Part shown: in pieces, positions 1 to 10,466 of the stretch
Layout: the number at the start of each line of letters is the position of its first letter
Position numbering within the stretch: position 1 is the stretch's first letter
NCBI GenBank assembly: GCA_003342895.1
Contig: PTFA01000087.1
Span: 3,081,641-3,145,640, forward strand
DNA length: 64,000 nt
Direction of reading: 5' to 3'
DNA from: Casuarius casuarius
Lineage: Eukaryota > Chordata > Aves > Casuariiformes > Casuariidae
Program-made: the position numbers and the translations under genes
The notes under the pieces: generated by a model
What the model saw: only the letters and a program-made list of their open reading frames with translations
Told to the model about the DNA's origin: nothing
Databases searched by the model: none

Positions 1-514
1 CTGTAGTTCAATTACTGGAAAATGTTATTGTAAAAATCAGAGACTGGACCATACCGCACTTATTTCACTGAACGGATGTAATGATTATTGTGTCCTTTTA
101 AATATTTGACAGGATATATTAAACCAGTCCCAAGATGCTTACTTCAAATTCCCAATAAATTTGGGAAAATATGCATATCCTTATCTGATATCCTAATATC
201 CAATATTCATATCCTACAGCAACCATCCTTGATACGAAATAAAGTTTAGACCCATTCTCATGACAAATAGAGCTATTTATTCTCTGATCCCAATTGATGA
301 TTAAGAAAAATAAATTCATCTGAATTCAAAAGAAACTCCTCAGCAGCTTTCACAAGAAATCTACATTCCCCCAAAGGATATGGGAGTTTTCTAAAACTGT
401 GCAGCCCAGAGGAAACCCTTTCAGAAACTGAGTTCTGGCTTCTGTAACGCAACTCGAGCAAGAGTAATGCTTTCAAGGACTAATGGCATTAAAAGAGGAA
501 AAAAGGAAAGATAC
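1..514 (-). other. PPFIBP1 intron 11, partial
   Basis: Starts at the donor of exon 11 and runs off the window. No further liprin exon was found in it; the only long minus-strand frame (273-476) shows no resemblance to the expected linker. Confidence 0.85.
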
Positions 515-672
515 CTCTTCGTGAACATTCATGTTAAACTCTTCGTGGCTTGGAGACACTGTTCCTGGGGTTGAGGATGGACTTTTCTCTGGGTCAGTGA
601 GACTTGGCGTGTCCAATAAAACCGTGGAAACAGACCCTGAATTCAGGAACTCTTCACCATCGCCTTCCTTGC
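515..672 (-). CDS. PPFIBP1: PPFIBP1 coding exon 11 (last in window)
   Basis: 158 nt, phase 1 in and phase 0 out, residues 349-400 in the shortest form. Starts KEGDGEEFLNSGSVSTVLLD and carries the motif PEKSPSSTPGTVSPS, then FNMNVHEE. Acceptor CTCGTTAG|GCAAGG; donor GAAGAG|GTATCT. This is the Ser/Thr/Pro-rich linker between the coiled coil and the SAM half; the SP and TP pairs are plausible phosphorylation sites. It diverges more from human than the coiled-coil exons, as expected for a disordered linker. Confidence 0.95.
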
Positions 673-3600
673 CTAACGAGATAGAAAGACAAAAACGTGT
701 TGGCTTTATTTCTGTGGGCACGGGGAGCACTGCTCCCATGGCAGGCACAGTCAGCGTGGTCACACAGGGGCTAAGCCGGGGAGAGCTGGGATTACTTTCT
801 TAAGGGAGAGCACTACCTGAGAAGGGGAGCCACCACCAAATGTCACTTCCCAATTCAACACAACAGGGCGGCAGCAGAAGGAACACATACACACACACAC
901 ACACACACACACNCCCCCGTAGAAACTCGGGCTCTCCTCAAGGGCATCTAGTGGGATCAGTTTCAAAAAGCCGAATACGCTGAAGTACAGTTATTTCCTA
1001 TCCCCTGTTCTGGAATTTCATACAAAATATTTTTTTCCCCCTATTCAGTAGGGAAAGACCAGAGGTGCAAGTCTGTCTGGAATTTAAGATGAGGAAACAA
1101 AAACTGTTTCTGTGGTATCTTCTGAGTTACCCACACGGAAAATGCAGCTCACAGCACAGAGTATAACACTAGTGTTTTAAGTGACTACATCACGCTTGCA
1201 CATTGTCACAAATTAAGCGCATCTCTTTTTGTGAATTCAGCAGCACACAACAGCATCTGGCATCATCTGCTTCCAAGGAGTGACTCGCTGTCCTTGAACA
1301 GCCTCAGGCACTACAGAAGGGCCCAGATTTCTATGAGTGTGACCAATACCAGAGTACTGACACCAACAAGAAAAATTTCAAGGCAATCAGTACTTTCTAA
1401 AAAAGCCACAAAACTAACATTCATTGCCAAAGATCTGATGCAAATATAAGCCAAAGTCTGGTTACGCTGAAAACCTTCCTTGCCCATTTTTCACTAGCTG
1501 AAATCTCTGTCCATGTTCTATGAATTGACCATAAAGCACAGTTCCCAGAGACCTGAGGTTTGTTTCAACACCTTCTTGTCTTTGAAGGCATAGCATTGCA
1601 AATGTGAAAAAAACAACCCTTATTTCAAAAATGCTACTCTTTTTCTCTAGTACTAAGGCACGCTGCCTTGCCCTCACAACCACCTTTCCTCTTCTCATGT
1701 TGACTCAGTCCTTTCCCAGCCTTGGCAAATTGAAGATGGGCAAGCTGTGTCCTTAGTGCCACTGAGCGCTGGTTTCCAGGATGGAAACGCTCTTGCGTCT
1801 TGAGATCCAAAGCCCACAGATGGGAAGGGCTGCCTGATCTCAAATACTTTATAAGAAGGGAGGAGGGAGCAACTGGTGTCATTCTGCCACTTCCCTAACA
1901 AGGAGGTAGCAAAAAGGTTTACCTGTACAGCCGGTGGTCAAGCTGAGCCGGATTTCGGCCCAGCACACTACCAGGCACACCAACTCCAGTTTGGGTTTAT
2001 GTTCACAAACCCAGACTGACAGTTGTGGTAGCTCCAAAGGTGGTTTCTGAGCAGATGAGCTGTGCCCACCTCAGAGGTGCAAGGGCTTGTTGGGGGATCG
2101 GGGCAGACAGCTGGAGACTGCAGCCGAGGGCTTTCCCACAGCCTTGCAAATCAGCCAGTGCCCTCAGCCGCACTGCACCCATCAGTGTCTTCCCACCCTG
2201 ATCACTGCCTTTCCACCAGGGCTGACCTCCCGAAAGCCTGGGTCTGGGACTCTCTGCGGCCCTGGGAACCTGGCTGCTTCTGCTGAGGAAGTCCATAGGA
2301 TTGTCTATGCAAGTTCACCTGCTTGCTTCCTAATGGCTGGGGCTCTCCTCCCAGGATGTGGGAGCGCACGGGCTCACAGCACGGGCTGGAGCAGACAAAA
2401 CTGAGCTGGGGAAGGCAAAGAAGGGCACAAAGACTCTCTCTTCTCTCCTGTATCTCATTCCCAATCCCAGCAGCATGATCGGACGTGACTCTCCCCTCCC
2501 CTTTGCTGCCTTGGCCCCATGCAGCAGGACTTAAGAGCTCAAACATTTGAATCCTCCTCCACTAAAATAGATTAGATATTTTGCCTCCTCACCGATTTCT
2601 GGCTACTGACAACCTTCACTCTTTGAAGGGATCCCTGGGGGCCCCCACATCCACCTCATAGCACTCTTAGGAACGTCATCCACTAACGTCTGCACTGCTA
2701 ATAAAACCCACTAGCCCTTCTTGTCTATCCTAAAGCAGCTCATGCAATAAACTTAGGTTAATTCAAGGTCTATGGAAGGCTGGGTTGGCCTTCTGTGGTC
2801 TTCAGAGGACTCAGCGACAAAGGAAGTTTCCAAAACAAGTTAATGCAACACTGCTCTGTGCGGACATCTAAACTGTGCATACTTTTGTACCAGAAAATGC
2901 GAGGCAGATCTCTCACTAGCAAAATGCTAATGTCTGAAATTTCTTGAACACAGGTCTTCTAGAGAACAATGACCTACAAAATGCAACTCAAGCACTAAAA
3001 AAGCAGGATGATGTGGGGGAAAAAACACCTTAGGTGCTGTAATGCATATAGGGCAGGAGGATGGATTATAGCTGTAAAGGTTGATGCTCATTTTCTAACA
3101 TCTGAGTGTGTTCATTTGGAAACCCAGAACCATTTCAATGTGATGCTCTACACATGTTTCTTTCGCTTTTCTTTTAAGGAAAAAAGNAGAAAGAGAAGGA
3201 AGGAACTCAATACAATTGTGTCAAACTGATGACCACCATCAGCAACATCTATCATCTTCAGGGATCAAAAGTTCCTGGAACTGGAACACTCCAGTAGCCG
3301 TCGAACGCATGAAACATACCATTATATGTTAGGGTACATATAATGCGTACCATTTGAACCACATGGTTAAGTCCATTATCTGGTGGCAGAGAAGGCTTTT
3401 TTTGCATGAAGAGAGGCTGGCAGGAATGATCAGGAAAAGCCAGCTTGGCCTCCTGCTGCAGTAAGGAAGGAGAGCTATGCCTTAACTGCTGCACCTGGCA
3501 GCTTGTGATGGTTATGTACATGCCAACGACAGGCCACGCAGCACAGCCACTTTGCTGCAGACATGTCTGCAGCTCTCAGGCCTTGCTGTCGCACTGTGCA

Positions 3601-4091
3601 CAACTGCTGGGGCACTGCCGGTTCAGCTCATGGGAACATGCATGCTCAGCAGCTGTTTTGCCCAGCTACCAAACCCTCCTGAGGAATACAAGCAAGAGAG
3701 GGGAATGGTGACTTTTAGCAGGTAATGTAGCATCTAGCCCAGAAAGGCATTTCAGGAGACAGCAGAAAGGTGTTAGGATCTTATCATATACAAAATAATT
3801 TTACAGCGGGGGAAAAAAGGCAATGTGACAATAGTAGTTACTCCTACCACGTAGTAAAGGGGACAACATCCAACTGAGATAAATCAATGCAACTGCCCTG
3901 GAAATTACAATTTACTAAGGAAAGGAAATGTGCCAATTTATACCAGCCGAAGAATTGGCCTTAACTCTACCTAAGAGATACCTCCAAAGATGGTAAGTCT
4001 GAGAGTCAACATAACTCTACCACCTACAGAGTAACATGCACCTACAGTTTAAATGGGAGTAGAGTTTAAAATCTTTAAAAGTGCACAATAC
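673..4091 (-). other. PPFIBP1 intron 10
   Basis: About 3.4 kb. Holds a CA microsatellite (about 884-912, interrupted by an N at 913) and a G+C-richer stretch near 2000-2540 with open frames on both strands that resemble no protein I know. Nothing else recognised. Confidence 0.8.
884..912. repeat. (CA)n microsatellite
   Basis: About fourteen CA/AC dinucleotides followed by an N and a short C run; the array is likely length-variable and poorly resolved in the assembly. Confidence 0.95.
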
Positions 4092-4176
4092 CTTTTTTAC
4101 CTTGAGCCAATATCACCATGTCTTGAACTTTTTTGTACCGATTCAGAGATTGCCGAAGCTCTTCTATCTTCCGATC
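4092..4176 (-). CDS. PPFIBP1: PPFIBP1 coding exon 10, with two alternative donors
   Basis: Residues 323-347 plus one base: DRKIEELRQSLNRYKKVQDM, VILAQ. Acceptor TATTTTAG|GATCGG. Two donors lie 9 nt apart: CAAG|GTAAAA ends the exon at 4101 (76 nt) and AAAAAG|GTATTG ends it at 4092 (85 nt). Both leave phase 1, giving AQGKEGDG or AQGKKGKEGDG after joining exon 11. The same short and long forms (QGKDG, QGKKGKDG) exist in human liprin-beta-1 as I recall. End of the coiled coil. Confidence 0.95.
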
Positions 4177-4890
4177 CTAAAATAAAGGGAAGCTGTGACT
4201 GTTTTTTTCCTACAGGAAATCAAAAGTAAGAAATACAAATACTAGATATTCTTCAGTTTAACTGGCTATTAAACTAAAAATAATGGAAATGGGGATAGGA
4301 CAAGACCCAAAACTTTGAGAAGCTTTGAAATATCCAGAACTTATAATTAGCAAAAACTACCATCTGTTTAATGACCAAAATTGTCCCAGACTTGAAAGTG
4401 GATTTTAGCTGTCTAAGTCAAAGCTAGAGTGTAATAAATATTGCCATGTACAAGGAAAGAAGTAATGAAAGGATTAGGGACTTTGGTGATCAAAAGAAAA
4501 CATCCTGCAAAATGCACATGCATATGCATGCACAAAACCACATATGAAAACAAGGCCTACTTTACAGAAAGCCCTGTTGGAAATGTGGCCTGTGGCATCT
4601 CATGGGACTTGTGTGGAGCTCTTTACGTTTTGAGAGTATACTGCAAGTTGCAGTCCCACTGAATTTAATGACACTGTGGTATAAGGACTCTGCGTGCACA
4701 AGGCAGAGCTCATAAATGCCTAATCGTATCCCTTATAAAGGCACTGCAGTGCTTCTTTTGACTACAGTGCATCCTTGACTCTTACAAATTCGCTGTTGTA
4801 GTGAATTGTGACAAGTCCATGCTTGCAGATACTCTAAGAGGTTAAACTCAGTCTGATGAATGATTACTGAAAAAATAATGATCTTGCTAC
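4177..4890 (-). other. PPFIBP1 intron 9
   Basis: 714 nt. Around 4650-4720 it has a phrase of the type 'cccactgaatttaatgac', reminiscent of very old sauropsid dispersed repeats. No exon seen. Confidence 0.8.
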
Positions 4891-4952
4891 CTTCTCTTCA
4901 TTTGCTGCCATCAGAGATTCGACCGCCTTCTTCATTTTCTGTACCTCTATAT
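4891..4952 (-). CDS. PPFIBP1: PPFIBP1 coding exon 9
   Basis: 62 nt, phase 1 in and phase 0 out. Completes Asp302 (or Asn when exon 8a is included) and encodes residues 303-322, IEVQKMKKAVESLMAANEEK. Acceptor GTTTTTAG|ATATAG; donor GAGAAG|GTAGCA. Identical to the human segment as remembered. Confidence 0.97.
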
Positions 4953-5622
4953 CTAAAAACACACAATACAGTTACTGCAGTCAATTTAAATGAGATGATA
5001 AAAGGAAGTAACAAACACAAAAGTCAACAATTTCTGAAGGTAAATTTACAAATTAAAAGACAAACCACAAACAGCTTAATTTCTATTTTAGACTGAAATA
5101 AAAAGAGGAAAACCCTTTTTCTGTAAAACCTTTTTTCTGATGTTTTTATCAAGCAAGTGACCACATTTAGGAAATACCCCTCCCCAAACCATAGGAAAAT
5201 TGAAAAGTCAAGAGTAAAACTACTGCTTGACCTGCATTACCTCTGTCTTTTAAATAACCAAATAATTATAAAACAACAGCTCCAAAATATAAAATACTAT
5301 AATTGGAGTGCAATAAAATCTGTTCTCAGTGCAAGAGTTGCCAAGCACCCCAAACAACATCTCAAAAACCCACCATACAAAGCAATAGGATTAATGGACA
5401 TGATGAAAAAGCGTTGTGCAGTGGTGCTTAGTGATAACTCAGAATGGATGTAGGCATGAGGACAGCACAATGGAATGATACAGGTATTTGCTGTGATGAG
5501 CAGTCATGCTAGAATACATGTCGTAATTCAGGTTTGAAAAAGGTCCCTACTACAGAGATCAGGGCTCTGTGCTTCACCTATAACCCTTACTTACAAAGCC
5601 GTACAATACTCGGAACACTTAC

Positions 5623-5664
5623 GTTCTAACCGTCTAAGAGGTTTGATTTTGGAGGCGTTTTGGA
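5623..5664 (-). CDS. Candidate in-frame cassette exon in PPFIBP1 intron 8 (42 nt)
   Basis: Between cassette exon 8a and exon 9. A T/C-rich tract ends in TTATCTAG, then 42 nt without a stop in the needed phase, then a strong donor GAAC|GTAAGTG. Phase 1 on both sides, so its use keeps the frame. Following exon 8 it would encode VQNASKIKPLRRLEH before IEVQK (first and last residues shared with flanking exons). I do not recognise this peptide in any liprin-beta isoform. It may be a rare or lineage-specific exon or a chance splice-site pair. Confidence 0.4.
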
Positions 5665-6332
5665 CTAGATAATTTTAAAGGGAAGGGAAATAATCTTCAT
5701 TTTTGCAAGAAATCTACCTTGCATAAATGAAGTAAACTTTAAATTCCATTGCAAACATAGAGAGGTGGCCAAACCCACAGGCAAGCAAGCGTTTTACTTT
5801 GTTTTAATCTCCTAAAATTCCTCCCCACTGTGGGTTTTTTCAGAGAACATTTTCCTCCTTAATGAAATGCAAGAACAAAACAAGCTGCCTGGCAGACTTT
5901 CTAGATAAATCACATTTAGACATACTTGGATAAAATCCCAGCCGATACAGCTCCAATGATTTTGACTGAGTTATGCTAATGGAAAATCTGGCTTACTGGA
6001 TAGTGACTGCATTTTATTGAAAGGCAACTGTTTTATTTGCATGTGCATCTTAAGGAGAAAAATCTATGTATTCAGCTTTGAAAAGAAACTTTGATAGTCT
6101 CCATGAGACCAGATCTTTCTTTGTCTAGTAGCTTTTTTCCAGAAAACTTTGTATTTCGAGGTGTGACATATCCACCCTTATTCTCAAATTTTACAGTGAG
6201 TGTAATTAAGGGTTATAGATGATGCAACCTAACAAGTGTTTGTTAAAGCAGTTTTATAAACACATGCAGAAAGGTATACTGGAAAGCACTTCTGAAATAC
6301 AAATGCTTGTGGAAAGACACCAGAAACCTTAC

Positions 6333-6365
6333 TTTTATCTTTGAGCTTCTTTTTACAATTTTCAT
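6333..6365 (-). CDS. PPFIBP1: PPFIBP1 cassette exon 8a (33 nt, 11 codons)
   Basis: A 33-nt exon in intron 8, phase 1 on both sides, so it can be skipped without changing frame. Inserted, it gives DENCKKKLKDKN between LDR and IEVQK, closely matching the human isoform segment DENFKKKLKEKN as I remember it. Acceptor CCTGCACAG|ATGAAA; donor GATAAAA|GTAAGG. It lengthens a Lys-rich part of the coiled coil by 11 residues, one and a half heptads plus, which would shift the register. Conservation of splice sites, phase and residues makes it a real alternative exon. Confidence 0.88.
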
Positions 6366-7892
6366 CTGTGCAGGAAAATCCATTGGATTTGAAGTTAGCA
6401 TAAAGGTTATGGCATTAAATAACTTTTAACATAATATTGCTACTTAAGGAACAACCTATTTCTCACATATTATGCAGAAGCAAGCAGTCCACAGTTTTAA
6501 CCTGCACTCCCCTGCTGCTAAAGTTCCTAAGGAAACAAATAATCTCACTGCTCTCCTACACAATTACCTGTTTCAAGGGTATTTTTCTACCTATATGTTT
6601 TCACTTACAAGGTCTCAAATACGCCTTATGCCAATAAATTACTCTTAAGTTAATACTAGGCAAAAACCCCAGCTAGTTTATAATGTACAAATATTTGTTC
6701 AGAAATCACAATTCATCTAATGGGGCAGAGAATCTGTGTTATCTGCAAATAGCATTACTCAATATTGCTCCAAGGCAGCAAAAGCATGGTTCATCATGGC
6801 AGAAGATGTCCATCAACAGAAGACCTTCCTGAGCTACACTGAAAACTAAACCAAAGCTGAGTACCAAAAGGCAGGAGGAGCTCAGTGCACTCAGCAGCCC
6901 ACAGGAAGGAAAGCTCAGAATAAGTAGCACCAAACGCACCAAACCCAGACCTTGTTCACCTTTACACATTCTGAAAAAGGAATCACAGCCCATTGTGGTC
7001 ACTTCTAGTGATCTTATATAGTGCTATTTAAAATGGATACTTTTATTAAATGAAACCTGACAAGCTACACACTGTGGTTTCTGCCCCAGGTCTGGGAAAC
7101 AGACTACTTAACCTCTTGGGGCTTTACATTTCTAAAAAGCGAACTTGAACAGCACCATCTACAGTCAGTGAAAACTCCCAGGAAGACAGGTTCAGAAATG
7201 AAATTTCAGGTCAAAAAAGTGTGAAAAATTTTTGGGAGTCTTAAAAATTTCTTTTTTTAAAAAAAGTCCAAATCTAATTTTCCGCTTTTGTTTCTTTTTT
7301 GCAAGCAAACTTTAAAAAGCATCTGAAATAAAATTTCTGTGCTCATTCAAAAGTTTAATTAGGATTCAGACTCCTCTGGTGCACAAATAAGAACCAATCC
7401 TCAATTTCACCCACTGAGGGCCGGTCCATGCTGAAGATTTGCTGGTACAGATCACACTTTGGTATGCAATATGGTTTTTCCCCTTCCTTAACAGTGAGAA
7501 GCGTATAAGCAAAGCCCAGCACAGATGTTTACACAGGAAGTTCCTCTCTCAATATAATCTTCTTGGGGAACTGGTTTAAAGCAGTTTAAAGATATCTTTG
7601 CCAGTATAAACTGCATCTTTTGAGGCATGTGGACCACATGAAGGGCTAACTAGAGATTACCAGCTAGCTTCGAGTTGATCAAGAACCTACTCTAAGGGTA
7701 GGTTCAGTAGTTGCATCGTGAATACTCACAAAAAATTTTAGAAGTAAACATGAAGACAAAAAGTATATGGAAAATCAAGGTTTTAAATTTTTCCCTTACG
7801 ACAATTCACAGAAACATTAGATTCAGATTAGGTGACAGAGAACTACATGATGCCTCTGCACAGCCCTAAGAGAGAGCCTCCCTCGTGCTTAC

Positions 7893-8007
7893 CTCTGTCC
7901 AGTATCTCAACTCCTTCTCCTTTCATTTTGCAAACCAGTTTTTCTTGCAACCTTTTTACCTCAGCTTCCTTCTGCTCCAGTTTCTCTTTCAAAGCTGCTA
8001 GTTCATC
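7893..8007 (-). CDS. PPFIBP1: PPFIBP1 coding exon 8
   Basis: 115 nt, phase 0 in and phase 1 out. Residues 264-301 plus the first base of Asp302: DELAALKEKLEQKEAEVKRL, QEKLVCKMKGEGVEILDR. Acceptor CTGTTACAG|GATGAA; donor GACAGAG|GTAAGC. It precedes the alternatively spliced part of the coiled coil. Confidence 0.97.
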
Positions 8008-9758
8008 CTGTAACAGATGAAGAATCAATTATTGCCAGACTCCACATGTATTTGAGAGGTTTTCAAAATTCCTTTCTAGGAAGTGCTGAGGATGGATCCT
8101 CAGCGGGTGGGAAAGATCAAGGGCCCCCGACAACAGGGAACAATTTACACTGGCTGAGGATGCCCCCACTCCCAAAGTTTCAGTCTCATCTATAACTCAA
8201 TGGAGGTTTTACATCTAAATTAAAAAAAAGAAAGAGTAGAGCCAAAAATCCAGTTTTCTTATTTATTTAACCTTGCACAGATAGAAGAATTATCGGTGAT
8301 GAGACTGAATGCTACAACTTACAAACACTGACATCTGTATGATGATCTCATGAACTTTGACACCTGCAGAGCATTTTGCATGTTCACAGTTGGACAGTTA
8401 CTGAACTGCACCTACAACAGGCTGAGGACTATATCCAAAATGACCACTGCTTACTATGAAAGAAAAATCAATCACAACACCATCAAGCACATAAACACAC
8501 TCTGAAAAGCAATTCAGGTGACAATGTGGCACCTTTGCGACAATCTGGGTTTGCTGATCACGCGTTAGGGAAGGAAGCTAAGCGCTGAGATTTGTGGGAG
8601 GAACACAGAAGGTGTTTGGGGGAGTTGGGGTATATCAGATAAATGCTGTCGAATTTTAACTTAGCTCTAACCATCTGCACTAGCAAGTGACTGGCACTGA
8701 TTCATGCATTTAGCTCTTTAAAATTTCAGTCAAATCCTACCCAGTTTAGTAACATGTTTCTTAGATGTCTAGGGATATCTTGTGCAACAGCATCAGCAAG
8801 ACGTGACCCTCAGTGCAAACGTACCCTACGCTGAAATTTTAATTTGTTTGGTTCATAAACAAAACAAAATAAAACAAAGAAAAACTCGTAATTTTGGCAT
8901 TTGTAGTTTCTAACTGAAGTATTAAATCCTAAAAGACATAACCCAAACTATAACATTGTGGCTTAAGTATGTTCCTAAGCTTCCCTCAAAAGATCCATCA
9001 CAAGTATGCATGGAAGTGATATCGGTGATCCAAACTACGGCCCAAACTACAGGATTTCCTGAAATCAGTTCCTCTTTGCTCTAAGGCATCTTAATAAATA
9101 AATAAATAAATAAAAACACAATCTTGAAATTCTCAAGGAATCAAAGCTTCTTCCAGAACAGAGGCTTTATAGTACAATCCTCCAGTGCTCCAAACTGGTA
9201 CTGACTTTGCTGGAATTTCTGACAGCGTACAACCTGTGCTTCTCCAAAACGAGACCCTCTCTCAGTCACTTGAAAAGCTGTCAGTATACCCATGGACAAC
9301 TGCAGTTGCACGTGGTTGTTGGTGTTGTGTATTTTCTGTCTTGAATTAAAAATATGTTCTGTAAATTTATACTTGGTGGAGAGAGGACTCTGTAAAGGAA
9401 TCACTGTTTCCTGGTTAGTTTTCATGAATGCATTTTCTCTAAGGTTAGAAAAATTTAGTTTTCAAAAATGGATGTAAGCTAGAGAAGAGGCAGTGGAAGA
9501 GGAAAAGTTTTAACCTAAGTCTAATTCAGTTATGAGTAACCAATGCAGAGCTCACAACACTAAAGTCCTCTTCCATCCAATATGAAAGCTATTTAGAAGG
9601 AATAACATGAAGAGTCTTCTACATCTAACAAGAAAGGGAGCACTGCATACCACCGCACAGCAATTAATGCAGAACACAGAATGACAGCGAGATGCAAGAC
9701 AGACTGGAAAATGGTGGAACATGAAGGATTCAAAACAGGCCAAATTAAACTACCACAC
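8008..9758 (-). other. PPFIBP1 intron 7
   Basis: 1.75 kb. Holds a short inverted repeat (arms 8085-8093 and 8096-8104) and an (AAAT)n tetranucleotide run near 9089-9115. No additional exon seen. Confidence 0.8.
9089..9115. repeat. (AAAT)n microsatellite
   Basis: Six perfect tandem AAAT-type units within intron 7. Confidence 0.9.
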
Positions 9759-9851
9759 CTTTAGCATCTGGCATTTTTGCTCCATCCGCTGCTTTTCATA
9801 CTGCATCTGACCCACTTTGATTTTCATGCTAGAAAGTTTGGCCATTAAAGA
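9759..9851 (-). CDS. PPFIBP1: PPFIBP1 coding exon 7
   Basis: 93 nt, phase 0 on both sides, residues 233-263: SLMAKLSSMKIKVGQMQYEK, then QRMEQKCQMLK. Acceptor TTACCAG|TCTTTA; donor CTAAAG|GTGTGG. The last residues read KCQMLK where human has KWESLK as I recall it, a cluster of changes in an otherwise invariant exon. Confidence 0.95.
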
Positions 9852-10373
9852 CTGGTAACAGAGACAGAGGAGTGAGAGAAAACTAAAGATAGAAAAGAGA
9901 CAGGCTAAATGGCAAAGAGAAGTTAGACACTTACAGAAACAGAACACTATAATTTCTTAGGTGAATGCTTTTTCTCCAGAATACAGTGGCTGATTTTCAG
10001 CACATTTAAGAGAAAATAAATGCTCAGCTTTGGTCTCACCCATGGCACACACCTTAGGTACTGCAACCGGTGTTCAACTAAAACGTAGGTGAAACAAAGA
10101 TCTAAACAGGTGATATATTTACTGTTAATGGCCACTACCTGGTATGCTGATCCCTCATAAAAAACAGTGTCTAGATCTGAAAACCATGACATGAAATTTG
10201 GAAATAACACCTTTCTGGGTTTTGTTGTTGTTGTTAAGTGAGTGCCATGAAATCCCTGGGCCTGAGGTTGCTCAGGGATTTGCAGGGTATAGTAAGGACT
10301 GGGGAAATGAGAACAAAATTTGAAAACCTACAACTCATACCCATCTCTGCTGCTTCTCCTCAGCTTCACTTAC
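9852..10373 (-). other. PPFIBP1 intron 6
   Basis: 522 nt, one of the shortest introns of the gene. Nothing beyond splice signals recognised. Confidence 0.85.
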
Positions 10374-10466
10374 TTTGGTAGTTTTAAGTTTTTTCTCGTA
10401 CTGGAGTCTTTCATTGTCCATTTCTCCCACTCTTAATCGCAATTCATTTATTTCCTGGATCAAATC
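10374..10466 (-). CDS. PPFIBP1: PPFIBP1 coding exon 6
   Basis: 93 nt, phase 0 on both sides, residues 202-232: DLIQEINELRLRVGEMDNER, then LQYEKKLKTTK. Acceptor TTGCTCAG|GATTTG; donor ACCAAA|GTAAGT. The first residue is Asp where I remember Gly in the human protein (GLIQEIND). Coiled coil. Confidence 0.96.

Larger units (their letters stand above)
4953..7892 (-). other. PPFIBP1 intron 8 region
   Basis: 2.9 kb between exons 9 and 8. Contains cassette exon 8a (6333-6365) and the 42-nt candidate exon (5623-5664). The rest is A+T-rich, including a perfect 16-nt palindrome of seven T and seven A flanked by C and G at 7251-7266. No transposon recognised. Confidence 0.8.
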
